From Angiostrongylus vasorum (lineage: Eukaryota > Nematoda > Chromadorea > Rhabditida > Metastrongylidae), in contig JADANN010000450.1 of the NCBI GenBank assembly GCA_018806985.1, positions 2,474,835 through 2,538,834 of the forward strand: 64,000 nucleotides of DNA, given 5' to 3'. A program made the position numbers and the translations under genes. Positions 12,116 to 23,321 of the stretch are shown here, piece after piece (positions within the stretch are counted from its first letter, which is position 1; every line of letters starts with the position of its first letter). The notes beneath the pieces are model-generated. The model was not told the DNA's origin. It searched no databases and was given only the letters and a program-made list of their open reading frames with translations.

Positions 12116-12547
12116 TTAGTACCAGTTTAGGTACCTAGATACGTCTTCATTTATCGTACGGTTCCTAGCATTTCCTCCATTTATTTCATTCTTTTGCAAA
12201 ACTCTTCCATGGAGGTGGTCATATTCAGGTCTGTCTTCAGCAGTGGTTTGGTAATCTGGAAATTGATCCCATCTGTAAGTATAACTGTAAACAAACACCT
12301 CGGCCCATCGTCCTGGTTTTCTCACTCGAACTCGTACTGATTCCCACAACCCATACTGTTGTTCTTTTCGTCCACCTTTAGTCTTCTCATCCTTTTACAT
12401 CACCCAGCTATCGATGTTTATTTCTTGAAATGTATTCTGCTGAGTCTCGAAGACGGAATATTCTTCGAAAATCTGAGCCACAAAAACCGAATTCTGTGCT
12501 GCTCGTGGTGGTTCTTCTTCAGAAGATGTCGCTCCAATGCCTTCGTA
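12116..12547 (-). pseudogene. Coding-like minus-strand frame with one internal stop, unknown family
   Basis: A single frame of about 143 codons is interrupted by only one TAA (395-397 within 12395-12397). Before the stop it reads GATSEEEPPRAAQNSVFVAQ; after it QQYGLWESVRVRVRKPGRWA and YRWDQFPDYQTTAEDRPEYD. Amino-acid composition looks like a folded protein. A second frame starting at an ATG near 12590 reads MGSSFSRIEEVRHNTKALER. No family is recognised; it may be a decayed gene or transposon ORF. Confidence 0.3.
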
Positions 12548-13166
12548 TTATGCCTAACTTCTTCGATACGGCTGAAGGATGAGCCCATGTTTTGCATAGC
12601 TAGAACCTGGAAGACCTGCTTCGTAAAAATAAGTTAACGCTAAAGTTCGAATCATTATGTTGGTGACCAGAGGCATTCGCTCTTCTTTATGGATTAAACG
12701 GAGGCTTTCCGCCTTTCAGGTAGCTCGTTTTATGGCGGCAGCGAATCGTTCAGTTAGTCGACCGAGTCAAACAACGATGATGTAACAAGACAAGCTTTTC
12801 CTTTGATACATGTATTAGGTCTGAGAAGGGAGCAGTCAGGGATGATTGGAGTACTTTTCGAAATATTCTTATTCTTAAGATCATTTCTTAGGTGTTGACG
12901 TCTGTGTTCGTATTTGCACACATCACGTGCGATTGAGTTTAGAGTTTATTCAATAGTTAACTACAGACAACAAACGATAATTTTTTCGTGTTGTGCTCGT
13001 TGTTAAACGTACGTGTTACATTACACGAGCCAACGGAATCATAATGAAGCTGCGACAGAGTTTTTCTTGTCACATAGGATTTTGGTGGTAGCATGACAAT
13101 TCTTTTTAACGGAAAATTGTAATTTTTACTCTTGTATTGTTATGTGGACCAACTGACTAGAATCTT

Positions 13167-13204
13167 TGGCTGTGAGGAGGACGAAGATGTGGAAACGTTT
13201 GCTG
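13167..13204 (+). ncRNA. Degenerate hammerhead-like motif
   Basis: GGCT, GTGAGGA, a weak stem II, GAAAC, GTT, TGCT, then GAATAAA and AACCTCGTGTTAGCTTATCA. It is a decayed copy of about 13140-13260. Confidence 0.3.
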
Positions 13205-13609
13205 AATAAACCTCTTTATCAACCTCGTGTTAGCTTATCACTGAAAAAACACACTAGTGTTCTGATCGCGAGTAAATACGTGGTGTACCCTACGTTTCAG
13301 CTTATTGATGTTTGCTAGATATATTGAACCAACTGGACGACAAAGGTATGGATGAGTGATTGACTGAATGGAGTAGAATGTTATGAGGTGTTCCCTTTTT
13401 TATTTTCTTTTCTTTGATTCTCAAACACACAGCACATTAAATCCTATTTAATTAATCTTCACCGGATAATGAGTACATTAGGTTGACGTACGTGTCCTTC
13501 CCGATCCTGAGCACATTTCTTTCTCTGATTTTACTAACAGAGAACGCAACTTAAATGAACGAAGGTGTATTCAACATCTTTTATGAGAAATACCATGCCA
13601 TTTTTTTTT

Positions 13610-13662
13610 GGACAGATCTTCGATCCTCTTTTTTCTCGACAGATCTTCGATCCTCTTTTTCT
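13610..13662. repeat. Short tandem duplication
   Basis: GACAGATCTTCGATCCTCTT occurs twice, 28 bp apart. Confidence 0.8.
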
Positions 13663-13844
13663 CGAAGGGTAGGAGATACAAGAACAACGATTCCATAAGT
13701 CAGAAGACCGACTTTCTATAAATCTCGGCATAGATGATTGATATATTTATTCATATGATCTTATAAACTGATCTTCTTTAGCTGATGCGATGTTGGTATA
13801 GGTCTTCGTTGCCGTTGTCGCTGTTGTTGGTGTTGTTGGTCGAT

Positions 13845-13880
13845 GGCTGACGTTTCGGCGATTTCGCCTTCCTCAGAGCC
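13845..13880 (-). ncRNA. Small hammerhead-ribozyme-like motif, best copy
   Basis: On the minus strand: stem I GGCT/AGCC, core CTGAGGA, one extra A, stem II GGCG/CGCC with loop AAAT, then GAAAC and GTC. This fits the type I hammerhead order, with stem III reduced to the self-complementary ACGT. Flanks are shared with other copies: a purine-rich CAACAAC run, then ACATCGCATCAGCT, then GATCAGTTTATAAG. The repeat spans about 13690-13890. RNA cleavage is inferred from the motif and not shown. Confidence 0.6.
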
Positions 13881-14777
13881 TGGACGTATTTTATATTAGA
13901 ATACTTTAATTATTCGGTGGAAAAGGCTAAAGTATTAATGAAGATTAGAGTTTTAAATATTTAATTTAAATTTAAATATAATAGATTCCATAAGTTTTTT
14001 AACTGTTGAACCTTTCACTGTTCAAGTAAAGCCTGATGATACGTGAGGAGTGGTAGTCTGAGGGGAATTTGTCCAGGTTGCTTTGGATGCGGCAGTGTAG
14101 TCTAACTCTTCGAGCTTTCTGCTGTGAACTTTGCGACGTGGAGGTGTGTGTTGCTACACAAAAGTCAAACTCGGGGTAAACCATGTGGGACGGTCCCAGT
14201 CGGTTTCGAAAGACCATGGCATTCAGTGTTAAGAGTTTGTTAGTGTCTAACAGCGCCCGTTTGATCTTGTACCCAACTATCAGCTCTAGTCACGGTCTCC
14301 ATCACAAAATCATGCTGGTGTGCAGAAACAGCAGAGAATTTATGGGAGAGTCCACCAACATAGATCGAATGTTCAGAGTGTGAGTTGTCCAATGAGACCT
14401 CATTTTTATGGTTAGCCATCGAATTCGCCGCGTATTCTCCTTTAAAAAATGACTGGCCGTCAACATCGCGGAACAGCTTGTGTCGTCTTCACATGAGCAC
14501 TCGAACCAAAATAGCATCGTCCATTCACTAGTAGTCATTCGCTTTGGTCTTCTTATTCCTTACATTTTATTTATTGTTGTTTTGCTTTCGTCCATTATTG
14601 TTTTACATTCGTTCTTCGTCTGATTTAAAGACCTATATTTTCGTCTTGCATTGCTGCTCGGCATGGAGCAAGCAGTCATAGATCGTGATGGGTAGAAGTT
14701 GTCGTTTGTCTTTTTCGGTTCAGTGCTACTTTTCTGGATACATCTTTTTCTTTTTTATGCTGTTACTATGCAGTATT

Positions 14778-14970
14778 CCAGGGGGTTGACGGGTGGTTGT
14801 TGGTAGCATTGATCGGTAGAAAATTAGCTGAGAGACAGGCGAAACGAAGGACTAGCAAGGTGTGGTGGTGGACGCGTTAGCACCCAGAAGGGGTAACAGT
14901 GCTTTCGTTCCCCCACCATAGACACCTGCTGTCTCGAGTTTTGCAGATATCTTAGCATCATTGTGGTTGT
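14778..14970 (+). repeat. Family A copy, tail missing
   Basis: It runs from TTGACGGGTGGTTGTTG through GAGACAGGCGAAACGAAGG to GCAGATATCTTAGCATCATT, where it stops without the GGCAGTAAAT tail. Confidence 0.65.
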
Positions 14971-15037
14971 ACATTCACTGTTTTTTCTTCTTTAAGCAAA
15001 TACGAGGTTTACATTACAGAATTTATTAGCATACAAT

Positions 15038-15073
15038 AGCTGACGTTTCGGCGGTTTCGCCTTCTTCAGAGCC
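15038..15073 (-). ncRNA. Small hammerhead-ribozyme-like motif
   Basis: Core CTGAAGA, stem II GGCG/CGCC with loop AAAC, GAAAC, GTC. Stem I is GGCT against AGCT, so only the inner three pairs hold. The family flank (ACGAGGTT) is visible at about 15002. Confidence 0.5.
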
Positions 15074-15440
15074 GTTTTATTCTTTGCAAGTATTCCAATT
15101 GTTTGGTGGAGACCAGCTGCACGGAGTAATACATGAGCGGAAATTGTCTTCCTCATCGTAAATTGTTCAACACTTTGTGAATAAAAAGAAAAACAAAGTC
15201 ATCAAGAAATAGCACTGTCTATTAGTCCAGACCAAATTCCTTAGGAATCGGATATTCTTGAGTTAGTCACAGTGTACGCAACTCGAAGGTAGTTTCCATG
15301 GAACAATTCACTTATTGGAATTAGTCAGAGTTTCTAGAATATGTCTTAAGATAAACCGTCGCAGTAGCAGTATGGTTTTTCACGGACGATTCGACTATCT
15401 ACCTCTCAAGGTTTCGTAATAGCTCAATTATTAAGATAAC

Positions 15441-15487
15441 CGAAATCCTCATTCTTGCATCAACCGAAATCCTCATTCTTGCATCCA
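15441..15487. repeat. Short tandem duplication
   Basis: CCGAAATCCTCATTCTTGCA occurs twice in direct succession (24-bp unit). Confidence 0.85.
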
Positions 15488-15609
15488 TCTCTCATCAACG
15501 TCCTCGGTTTTTCATTTGTCGTATGGTTGATCTAAAGCCGCAGCTAAAGACTACAAAAAAAAGGTGTACACAGTGAATACTGTAGAGATTTCATTATAAT
15601 ATGATAGCA

Positions 15610-15905
15610 CGGGGACGCGTGTAGCGCAGTGGTTAGAGGCGCCCTGCAATACACATGGATTCGACCCACCGTCCCTAAGCTCACCAAGCATTCCATCCCT
15701 CCGGGGTCGGCAAATTGCTACCATACCTGTCTGGGAGGATAGCAACGCTGACTTAATACATCACTAGACCACCGCGAGTCATTGTATAAGCGAAATATGC
15801 ATTCAATCACCTCTAGCGATGCTCAATGAAGTCGAATGCTCGAATGCATGCCGCATCTCTCAAGGATTGATCAACGGCGAAAGCTTTATCCTTTATCCCT
15901 TTGTA
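15610..15905 (+). repeat. Family B tRNA-derived SINE
   Basis: GCGTGTAGCGCAGTGGTTAG and GGATTCGACCCACC are the tRNA-like boxes. The core CTGTCTGGGAGGATAGC and the end GGATTGATCAACGGCGAAAG are present. An 8-bp stutter (GAATGCTCGAATGC) lies near 15835. Confidence 0.75.
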
Positions 15906-16178
15906 ATATCACGGCAGCGCCACTTGTGGCAATCGAAATGAAAGCTGCTGAAAAGTACTGGACAGCTTCACAAGAGGACTACATTTCAACGTAAGTGCAG
16001 CGACAATTCTGCAGCTCACATTGTCGCATCTGCATTTTAAAACACATCAGTCTTTTTGTCAGTTCTACTTCTGATAAATTCATCCGTAGCAGTAAATTTG
16101 AAAACCGGCTTTCAGTTAACCTCGGCATGGATAATGAATATTATTTTGTCCTACTCATGAACTATGCAACTTTTATTC

Positions 16179-16214
16179 GGCTGACATTTTGACGTCTTCG
16201 TCTTCTTCAGAGCC
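16179..16214 (-). ncRNA. Degenerate hammerhead-like motif
   Basis: Stem I GGCT/AGCC extended by one outer pair, core CTGAAGA, stem II GACG/CGTC with loop AAGA. The conserved GAAAC is changed to AAAAT, which should abolish activity. The element extends to about 16085. Confidence 0.45.
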
Positions 16215-16219
16215 GTATT

Positions 16220-17120
16220 GATCACAAGTCGTCTTGTTAGTAAACAGCTGTGAGGTTCTCTCACCCTGTGAAAATCTTCATTACTAATTTACACCCTTTC
16301 ATCATCTTCATATAAATTTCTATGGTTCTACATTCATCCTTCCTTTTTTGATATCATCCTGCAAACGTGTCACATTTGAATCAGTTTCCTTTTGGCTGGA
16401 CGTCATTTATTGTAATACATTATACTTTGCTTGTAAAGTGCAAGAGAATTTCGTCTTATCCCCTGCTGCCGAAATTTTGTTTTTAACACAAATTCTTTGC
16501 AAATATCACTTTATACAGTTACGAACCGGTTTTGGTTTGTTTTATGCTACTCAGAACGAATCTAAAGTATTTTCTTTGGCTGCTACAAACCCTCGAATGC
16601 AACTGTTACTAAAACTCCTTGACAGTGGTTACTAAGGTGCATTGGAGGGGCTGTTTTGCCTTTCATGAAAGATTTTGATAGAACTCAGATATTTTATGGG
16701 TTTATGAATAGCTGCTGAATAGATTGGCTATGATGGCATCGCTTTACTGCTTCCACTACGAGTAGTCCTTGTTGTGTTTGCGTCTGGGCCGTCCAAGATC
16801 CGCATTTCTCTTATTTACCAGTTGTTTCCGTCTACTGTTCCGTTAGTACTTCGTTTTCTGAAATTATCGATAAAAGCGGCAATTGCGCTCTCATCAACGA
16901 TTTCATGTGCCGCCTCCGCTTTCCTCTAACGACCCCGCAGAGGTTCGTGTTTAACTTGTGCAAACTGTCTACGTATCATCCGATTTTGCTAAATATGTTG
17001 TTGTTTAACTAAATTCGATTCACTGCTACCCTCTTCCTCGTTTTATCAATAAGTGGTTCAGATCGTTGTCAATAGCCGCTTTCCATTGTTCCTGAATGCG
17101 TTTACACCTGACTTGTTTTC
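16220..17120. other. No gene supported; one 95-codon frame
   Basis: The plus frame 16348-16635 (ending ATNPRMQLLLKLLDSGY) is hydrophobic and Leu/Phe-rich. No splice site or family supports it. Confidence 0.3.
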
Positions 17121-17124
17121 AAAC

Positions 17125-17245
17125 AGGAGGTGGAAATGTTGTGACTCATGCAGCTTTCATTCGGTGGCTGGGCGACATTTCCATTCGGAAGCCCAGCTAA
17201 GAGCAAATCAATACCAGAAGTTGCCATCTCTGCAACAAGTTCTCA
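17125..17245 (-). repeat. Family C fragment
   Basis: CATTCGGAAGCCCAGCTAAG and AGCAAATCAATACCAG are the reverse complement of the family C centre. Confidence 0.4.
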
Positions 17246-17613
17246 CTAATTGTCAGTGATGATGACATCGAACAGCCTAGCAGGGTTATTTTGAGACTCC
17301 GTGGAAAGCAAATCTTCCCCGACCGGAAACTTGTTAGTAATATGGCAGCGCTGCGCTCAGCATCAAGATTCTTTGTGAAGACCAGCTATTCAAGTGTCAT
17401 GTCGGGTGAGCTGGATGGGTCTCAATGAGGGATTGATTGCGGCAAATTTTCGAGTGAGATTCGTCTACCTACGTGATGTCTTCCTCATCACTCGGCAGTG
17501 ACTGGATGTTGTACAAGAATATCTCTTCACCTGATCTTCTTTAGCTGATGCGATGTTGGTATAGGTCTTCGTTGTCGTCGTCGTTGTCGTTGTTGTTGGT
17601 GTTGTTGGTCGAT

Positions 17614-17648
17614 GGCTGACGTTTCGGCGGTTTGCCTTCCTCAGACCC
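17614..17648 (-). ncRNA. Hammerhead-like motif with one deleted base, minus partner
   Basis: GGGT, CTGAGGA, stem II short by one base, GAAAC, GTC, AGCC. The flank has the CAACAAC-type run and the GATCAGTTTATAAG relative back to about 17525. Confidence 0.4.
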
Positions 17649-17663
17649 GTGATGTTACGAGTT

Positions 17664-17695
17664 CGGTGTAAGGCGAAATCGCCGAAACGTCAGCC
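17664..17695 (+). ncRNA. Truncated hammerhead-like motif, plus partner
   Basis: Stem II GGCG/CGCC with loop AAAT, GAAAC, GTC and AGCC are intact, but the CTGANGA core is lost at the junction with the minus copy. The remaining element runs to about 17870 and includes an (AACGAC)n run at 17711-17752. Confidence 0.35.
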
Positions 17696-17713
17696 ATCGA
17701 CCAACAACATCAA

Positions 17714-17752
<39 letters not shown>

Positions 17753-18149
17753 AGACCTATACCAACATCGCATCAGCTAAAGAAGATCAGTTTATAAGAT
17801 CATATAAATAAATATATTAACTATTTATGCCGAGGTTTATAGAAAGTCGCTCTTTTGAGTTATCTCTTCACCGTTGTGTTTGTTGCTGACGAAGAAATAT
17901 CCTTCGGGGTTTAGACGGAACGTGAGAAGTTTTTTGAGGACCATTTCTAAGATTTAAAGATCCTTATTAAAGTCTATCGATAAAAATGTCATGGAAACTG
18001 AGCAATCGTCTTCTATTCAGTAGTGACTTTCTTGTTCATTTACTTGGTTCTAACACTTTTTTATTTAATAGAATGAATTTCATCACTTGAACAAACGATA
18101 GCGCGGCTATAAGACTTAATATCTTAGGAATTAATAAGTCTTAGTTGCT

Positions 18150-18415
18150 CTTATAATTAAAGGATAAAGGACGAAACACTTGACGTCTTTTAGTACCTTA
18201 GAGATGCGCCGTGAAATCGAATACATAAAACGTCTTTTCGTTTATACAATGACTCGTAGTGGCCTAGTGCCTAATGAAGTCAGTGTTGCTATTCTCCCAG
18301 ACAAGTCTGCTGCAATGGAAAGTGTCGTTTGGGCCGAGACACGTGTTTGAACCGGCGACCACAGGAGCATTGTAAGGAGCATCTACCCACTACACTACAC
18401 ACTCCATTAGCTTCC
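18150..18415 (-). repeat. Family B SINE with variant tRNA-like head
   Basis: On the minus strand: TGTAGTGTAGTGGGTAGATG then GCCGGTTCAAACACG, a good B box. The core with TTGTCTGGGAGAATAGCAAC follows, and a decayed 3' end. The acceptor stem does not pair, so this is not a tRNA gene. Confidence 0.65.
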
Positions 18416-19194
18416 ATTATGTCTTTTTTAGTCTTTAAGTAAATATGACAGTAGTTGAACACCACGGAACTCTCCACGACGTTGATTAGTTGGTTACCAC
18501 TTCTTCAATGACGAAATGAAAGATTGCAGAAATTCATTTGTAACCAAATTGACGGGGTCTGCGAAGCAAATAACTGACTTTGTCATTCTTACATCAGAGC
18601 TTGTTTTATTTTTTCTTCTTTTTTTTCATTCCCAGTTGAAAACTTTTTCATAAGTGCGTTGGAACCTTTTGATGAGAGTTTCTCTGGATTGTTCCATTGT
18701 AAAATGATGCGAGGTTGTTCTAAAACCTTCATTCGTTCAACGTTCGAGCGCATTCGGCCTTTATTAACTGAAAGAATAGTAGTATCTATGCTGATCCATT
18801 CCATGAAGAGCTGGTTTCACTAAGACTCCTTTCAAAGCCTGATAAACGTCGTATGACTTTGCCAACCTGATATCTGTTAATTGAAAACGCCTTCATTTTG
18901 TGATTGATAGAAAGTTGATCGGTTTTAGGTTCCTATAAAGGACAGAGCATAAAAAGTTTGACATTAGGCAGATGCCTACCACTGTATCAGATAATTGTTC
19001 TTATCCTCTAAAAAAAACTCTTGTACAGATTTCCCGATCCTAGGCAGATGCGCTGCTTATTTTGCCGGCAGGTGGGCTGTGTCTAACTAAGGACCATTTA
19101 TGTTTTTGCCTAGAAATTTACACTACAGGCGCTTTATATCGCAACACTTCGACATGAATATTCTCATGGCAATCATATAATGTTGTTAATTTTA

Positions 19195-19576
19195 ATAATG
19201 CTGAGATATTTGCAAAACTCCGGACCGCAGGTGTCTGCGGTGGGGAATGAACGCGCTATTGTCCGTTCCGGGAAGTAACGCGTTCACCACCACACCATGC
19301 AGGTCCTTCGTTTCGCCCTGTCTCTCAGCTAGTCCTACCGATCTTTGCCGTCATCAATCACCCGTCAGCGGGATTGGGCTAGCTGAGAGACAGACGAACG
19401 AAGGACCCGCATGGTGTGGTGGTGAACGCGTTACTCTCCGGAAAGGACAATAGCGCGTTCGTTCCTCACCGCAGACATCTGCGGTCCAGAGTTTTGCAAA
19501 TGTCTCAGCATCATTAGAGTTATATTTCGCAATGTACCCTGCCGTTAAAAAAGAGTAGGCAGTAAATAATAAGTTC
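19195..19576. repeat. Family A head-to-head palindrome
   Basis: The minus arm (19195-19375) and plus arm (19376-19576) meet at GGGATTGGGCTAGC. The plus tail GGCAGTAAATAATAAGTT is abutted by the 3' end of RTE copy 2. Confidence 0.75.
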
Positions 19577-20600
19577 ATCTGTATCACCTGTAGTCTCGTT
19601 GATCGTCGAGTGACTCGAGCGGGCGCCAGTAAATCCTCCATTTTCCCTGTCACGTGCAAGAGTAGCCCAATGGGTTCTGCTCGCTCCAGGGACTCGTCGA
19701 GCATAATATATTTCTTCAGGGTTCTTTGTGAAGAACTCTGACCATCGGTTCGGTGATCTTCCTGCAGCACGTTTGACATCCCGAGGAATCCAGTCACGAA
19801 CGGCTCTTGTCCATCGGTTGTCATTCATACGCATTACGTGTCCGGCCCAACTTATTTCGATTGTTTGGCGTACAGAACGGAATCTTTGATTTTTGGTCGT
19901 CGACGCAGATCGGAGCTTCGGATCCGCTTCCCTTATTTTTTGTGGAACGGGATACTCCTAGCATCGTCCTTTCGACTGCGCGTTCGATAACGCTGAGTGA
20001 TCTTTCATCCTGCTTACGCAGCGACCAAGTTATTGACGCATACGTTAGGGCAGGAAGTACCATTGAGTCGAAAAGGTAGACACGGAACCGGGTGTTCCTT
20101 GTTCTCTTCACTACATCTTCGATGCTCTTGAAAGCACCCGAAGCCGCTCGTTTCCTTCTGCTCAGCTCTGGAGCTACCTCGTTCATCATAGTGATTTCCC
20201 GACCTGGATAGATATAACTGGAGCATTCGGAGATATTCGTTCCGTTGAGCATGAATGGGGCATGTGCGAAACCAATCCGTTCTTCATGAACATCGTTTTT
20301 GTGAGATTTAGTTGAAGACCAATCTTTCCACAGGCTTTATAAAAGTCGGTAAGCATACGTTCCGCTTGGCTAATGTTTGGTGTTATAAGGACGATGTCAT
20401 CAACAAAGCGATGGTGGTGTAACTGCCGACCATCGATTTTCACTCCCATATTATCCCATTCCAAAGTTCGCATAACGTTCTGGAGGGTGGCGGTAAACAA
20501 TTTTAGCAAGATGCTATCGCCTTGCCTTACCTCTCTTTTGACGTCGATGTTTATATCGTTGTAGAATGGCGTTGTTTTGGCTATAAAATTTTTATGTATT
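19577..20600 (-). mobile_element. RTE retrotransposon, 5'-truncated (copy 2)
   Basis: It is closely similar to 56680-57700 of copy 1. It begins inside the reverse transcriptase (FVDDIVLITPNISQAERML at about 20440-20390) and runs to the 3' end, with several frameshifts. Truncation at the 5' end is typical of target-primed reverse transcription. Its 3' end abuts the tail of a family A repeat, so it lies next to or within that repeat. Confidence 0.85.
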
Positions 20601-20618
20601 TTTTTATTTCCCTTTTTC

Positions 20619-20918
20619 CTACCTCACAGCTACTTCGTCTTTCCCTAGAGATGCTCGCTGATCCCGAGCCCTTGCCAGTTCTTCTCTCTTTCTAGCCCTG
20701 CTCTTCGCAGCCAAATTTAGTACATCTCTGGCATCTCTTGCAATCGGTTTTCTAGTTGCTTTTTCTTTTGGGATACATTCGCTAATAGGTGGAGGTAGAT
20801 CCCTTAGTTGGCATATAGCACTGCAACACGAATGGCTTGTCGACGGTTTTCGCTGGAGCCGAGCCAGAAAGTCGCTTGTTTCCTTGTGCTTCATACGGAG
20901 ATATGCCAACTTTTGCAT
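20619..20918 (-). CDS. Charged ORF of unknown identity, possible exon or retro-fragment
   Basis: A 99-codon open frame next to the truncated end of RTE copy 2 reads MKHKETSDFLARLQRK near its start and DVLNLAAKSRARKREELARA near its end. It is rich in K, R, E and A, unlike chance frames here. On the minus strand a TGTGAG|GTAGGA donor-like site falls at its end. It could be an exon of an unseen minus-strand gene, part of another repeat, or a retro-copied fragment. I do not recognise it. Confidence 0.25.
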   Translation of the reverse strand: MQKLAYLRMKHKETSDFLARLQRKPSTSHSCCSAICQLRDLPPPISECIPKEKATRKPIARDARDVLNLAAKSRARKREELARARDQRASLGKDEVAVR

Positions 20919-20929
20919 AAAGAATGCAT

Positions 20930-22910
20930 CGTTGAGAAGTGATCTGTCCTAAATTATATAGTACCATCATCATAGTATGTAATACCATTATAAACACTAA
21001 GAGTTGAAGAAAAAAATTTTTAAAAACATGTTGACACAACATTTTTTTTCGGGTGCTGCAGTTTACTGTCCGTAGCAAATTTCCACAATACGGTACATAA
21101 ATTGGTACCTTATGCAGAATCATACATTGAACTAAAACAAATCCTTTGTCGAAGCTATTAACCTTTTAGCCTTATAAAATCGGTCACTTTGAGAAGTACA
21201 ATTTTCAAAATATCCATCATCTTCATTGTAACAAACTTTAGACCTCATGTAGGTATAAAGGCAGGGAATTCAACAAGTATACCCTGGAATATGGCCAAAA
21301 ATCCCACGCGCATTAGTGAGCCTCGAAGACATTTTGCTTCATGTGTTCTTCGTTGATTTCCGTCCAATGTATGATACTTGTCCATCGGTTAAAAACGAAG
21401 CCCATTACTACAGGACCAAGCTAAACTTGGCTTTTTCTTCATTCTAGTCTATGGTCTTAAATAACCAGTCGACAAGTATGCTGCATAAAACTTCAACCTT
21501 ATTCCTACTTCTGTATCAAACACTTATTTTAGAAGAAAGCAGGAAGAACCTTTTCTAGAGCCTGAAGCAGATTTTGGGTAGCTACCAGTGTTCGGTCTAC
21601 AGACTCCATGCTGTGTTTACATGTTAACGTCCATGAACGTCAACGCATTTTTTTTCCTGAAATTTATACATCCGTTCGAAGCAAAAGCCAATATTTTGCG
21701 CGAATTTCACAGCTACTCAACACATATCTTCCGATGCTGATTTCCCCACAGCTAACGATAACTGCCCGAATAAAAAAGGATAGAGCTCTCGGCGTTGATC
21801 AAATATCTCAGGAACATCGCGGTTGTGTTTCACATAACACACTGCCAAGAAAAACAATATTAGGCGGTATATAAGAAGTTTTACATTGCCATTTTTTATT
21901 CGTGAGCGAAACTCCAAAAATAATCCTATGTAAAGGGCATAGCTACCATCTCGTGAAAAACAGTAAGAAAAATGTGTCATACCAAAGTTGTAGAGCTGTT
22001 CGTGTCACTCAATCGAGCGGAGTCCACTGGGCAGGTCAGCGGGGATGGTGACGGATAGAGTGGTGTGCCCACCTTGTCACTTGTGAAGCTGAACAAGGTG
22101 GTCGGGGACAGACGATTCTAAAGACATTGTAAACTGTTATTTCTGAATTGGATAACGTTGGATAATACATGCTTGAAGAGAAATACAAACATAAAAAGTA
22201 GGAGTATGTATGTAAACTTTCTGAGAAAGTTTTACAAATAGCTTCTTTTACTCATAACATTTTCATTTATAAAAATGAAGGTTTAGGAAAACGCTTATTT
22301 ACTTCATACTATATGGATATATTACAAGGGAACCATTTTGCTAGCTGTTTAACCAGACGACATTGGCTTCTTCTATGGATTTTGGTGATTTGAAGAGATT
22401 GATTGGTGTGATCTTATTTTTAAAAACTGATGGGCAGGTCATTACGAATCGATTACTCTAATAGAGGTGAGAACTGTAAAGAGGAAATAGCAATTAATTA
22501 GGAACTGAATCGTTATCTGGTGGTGGGGATCACTAGCGCCAATCGCTCTGACGCGCGTCGCCCGGGTTACCACGATGACTTCCATTCAATACCTCCGCAA
22601 TGAAACCACGGCGGTAATTTGGACTGATGCATCCACCTGAAAAGTAGAAGTGCTAAGTCCCTGTGAATGCCATCATCCTTGCTTTAGAAACAGCCACACT
22701 TACACGTAATTGAATGGTTGGGCACACAAATGACCCATTTTTTACAAATCACGAAGAATCGTTCTGCTCACAACACAATGTTCACTTTACTGGTTTGTTA
22801 GCTAGGTAAGACATTCTTTCTCTGAAGTTTTCCAGCTCATCATCGCTTGTCTATTGACTTTGACTATTGACGTATTGACTATAACTATTGATTTCTTTGT
22901 TGCCAGATCG
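20930..22910. other. No gene recognised apart from a repeat piece at 21770-21890
   Basis: AT-rich, with short frames only. Confidence 0.35.
21770..21890. repeat. Chimeric repeat: family B end fused to family A tail
   Basis: AGCTCTCGGCGTTGATCAA (family B, minus) passes at about 21805 into ATCTCAGGAACATCGCGGTT and a GGCGGTATATAAGAAG tail (family A, plus). Confidence 0.5.
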
Positions 22911-22914
22911 CAAT

Positions 22915-23045
22915 AATTCTTAGCACTGGTTTACTCTTAGCTGCGTTTGGTAGCTGAGATGTTGTACTCCTCAGTTTATGAGGCCCCTGTGGGGAGATGA
23001 AAGTAAATCCCAATTGAACACTCAGGCGCACTTCTAACCACAAGA
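22915..23045 (+). repeat. Family C fragment, diverged
   Basis: TAGCACTGGTTTACTCTTAG, TGTTGTACTCCTCAG and CAGGCGCACTTC resemble the family C 3' half. Confidence 0.35.
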
Positions 23046-23321
23046 ATAGGACAGTAAACTATTTAGTGGTTTAAAAAAAAGCTATTCCTTTTAATATTGC
23101 TAGTTACTGCTGTTCGACTCTGTCCTACCCAACGCTGCGAAATTGGGGGCTCTTTCGGGGTCAGGGGAATGAGGTCCGTTTTTTTTTACTGTGTTTAGCA
23201 TTTTTTCATGCCCACGTATGGCTTGTTGGGCTCTGAACGTGGGAGCTGGGTATACCCACGGGTAGCTTGCCAGGCTCTCCCAGAGTGGATATGGAGCTTA
23301 TTTGTTGGAGGCGACTCCTAA

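Noticed and set aside
17702..17755. CRISPR-like short periodic repeat
   Set aside because: It is an uninterrupted (AACGAC)n run without spacers, inside a eukaryotic dispersed repeat.
18330..18415. Candidate tRNA gene on the minus strand
   Set aside because: A and B boxes are present, but no acceptor stem pairs and family B SINE sequence continues on the 3' side.
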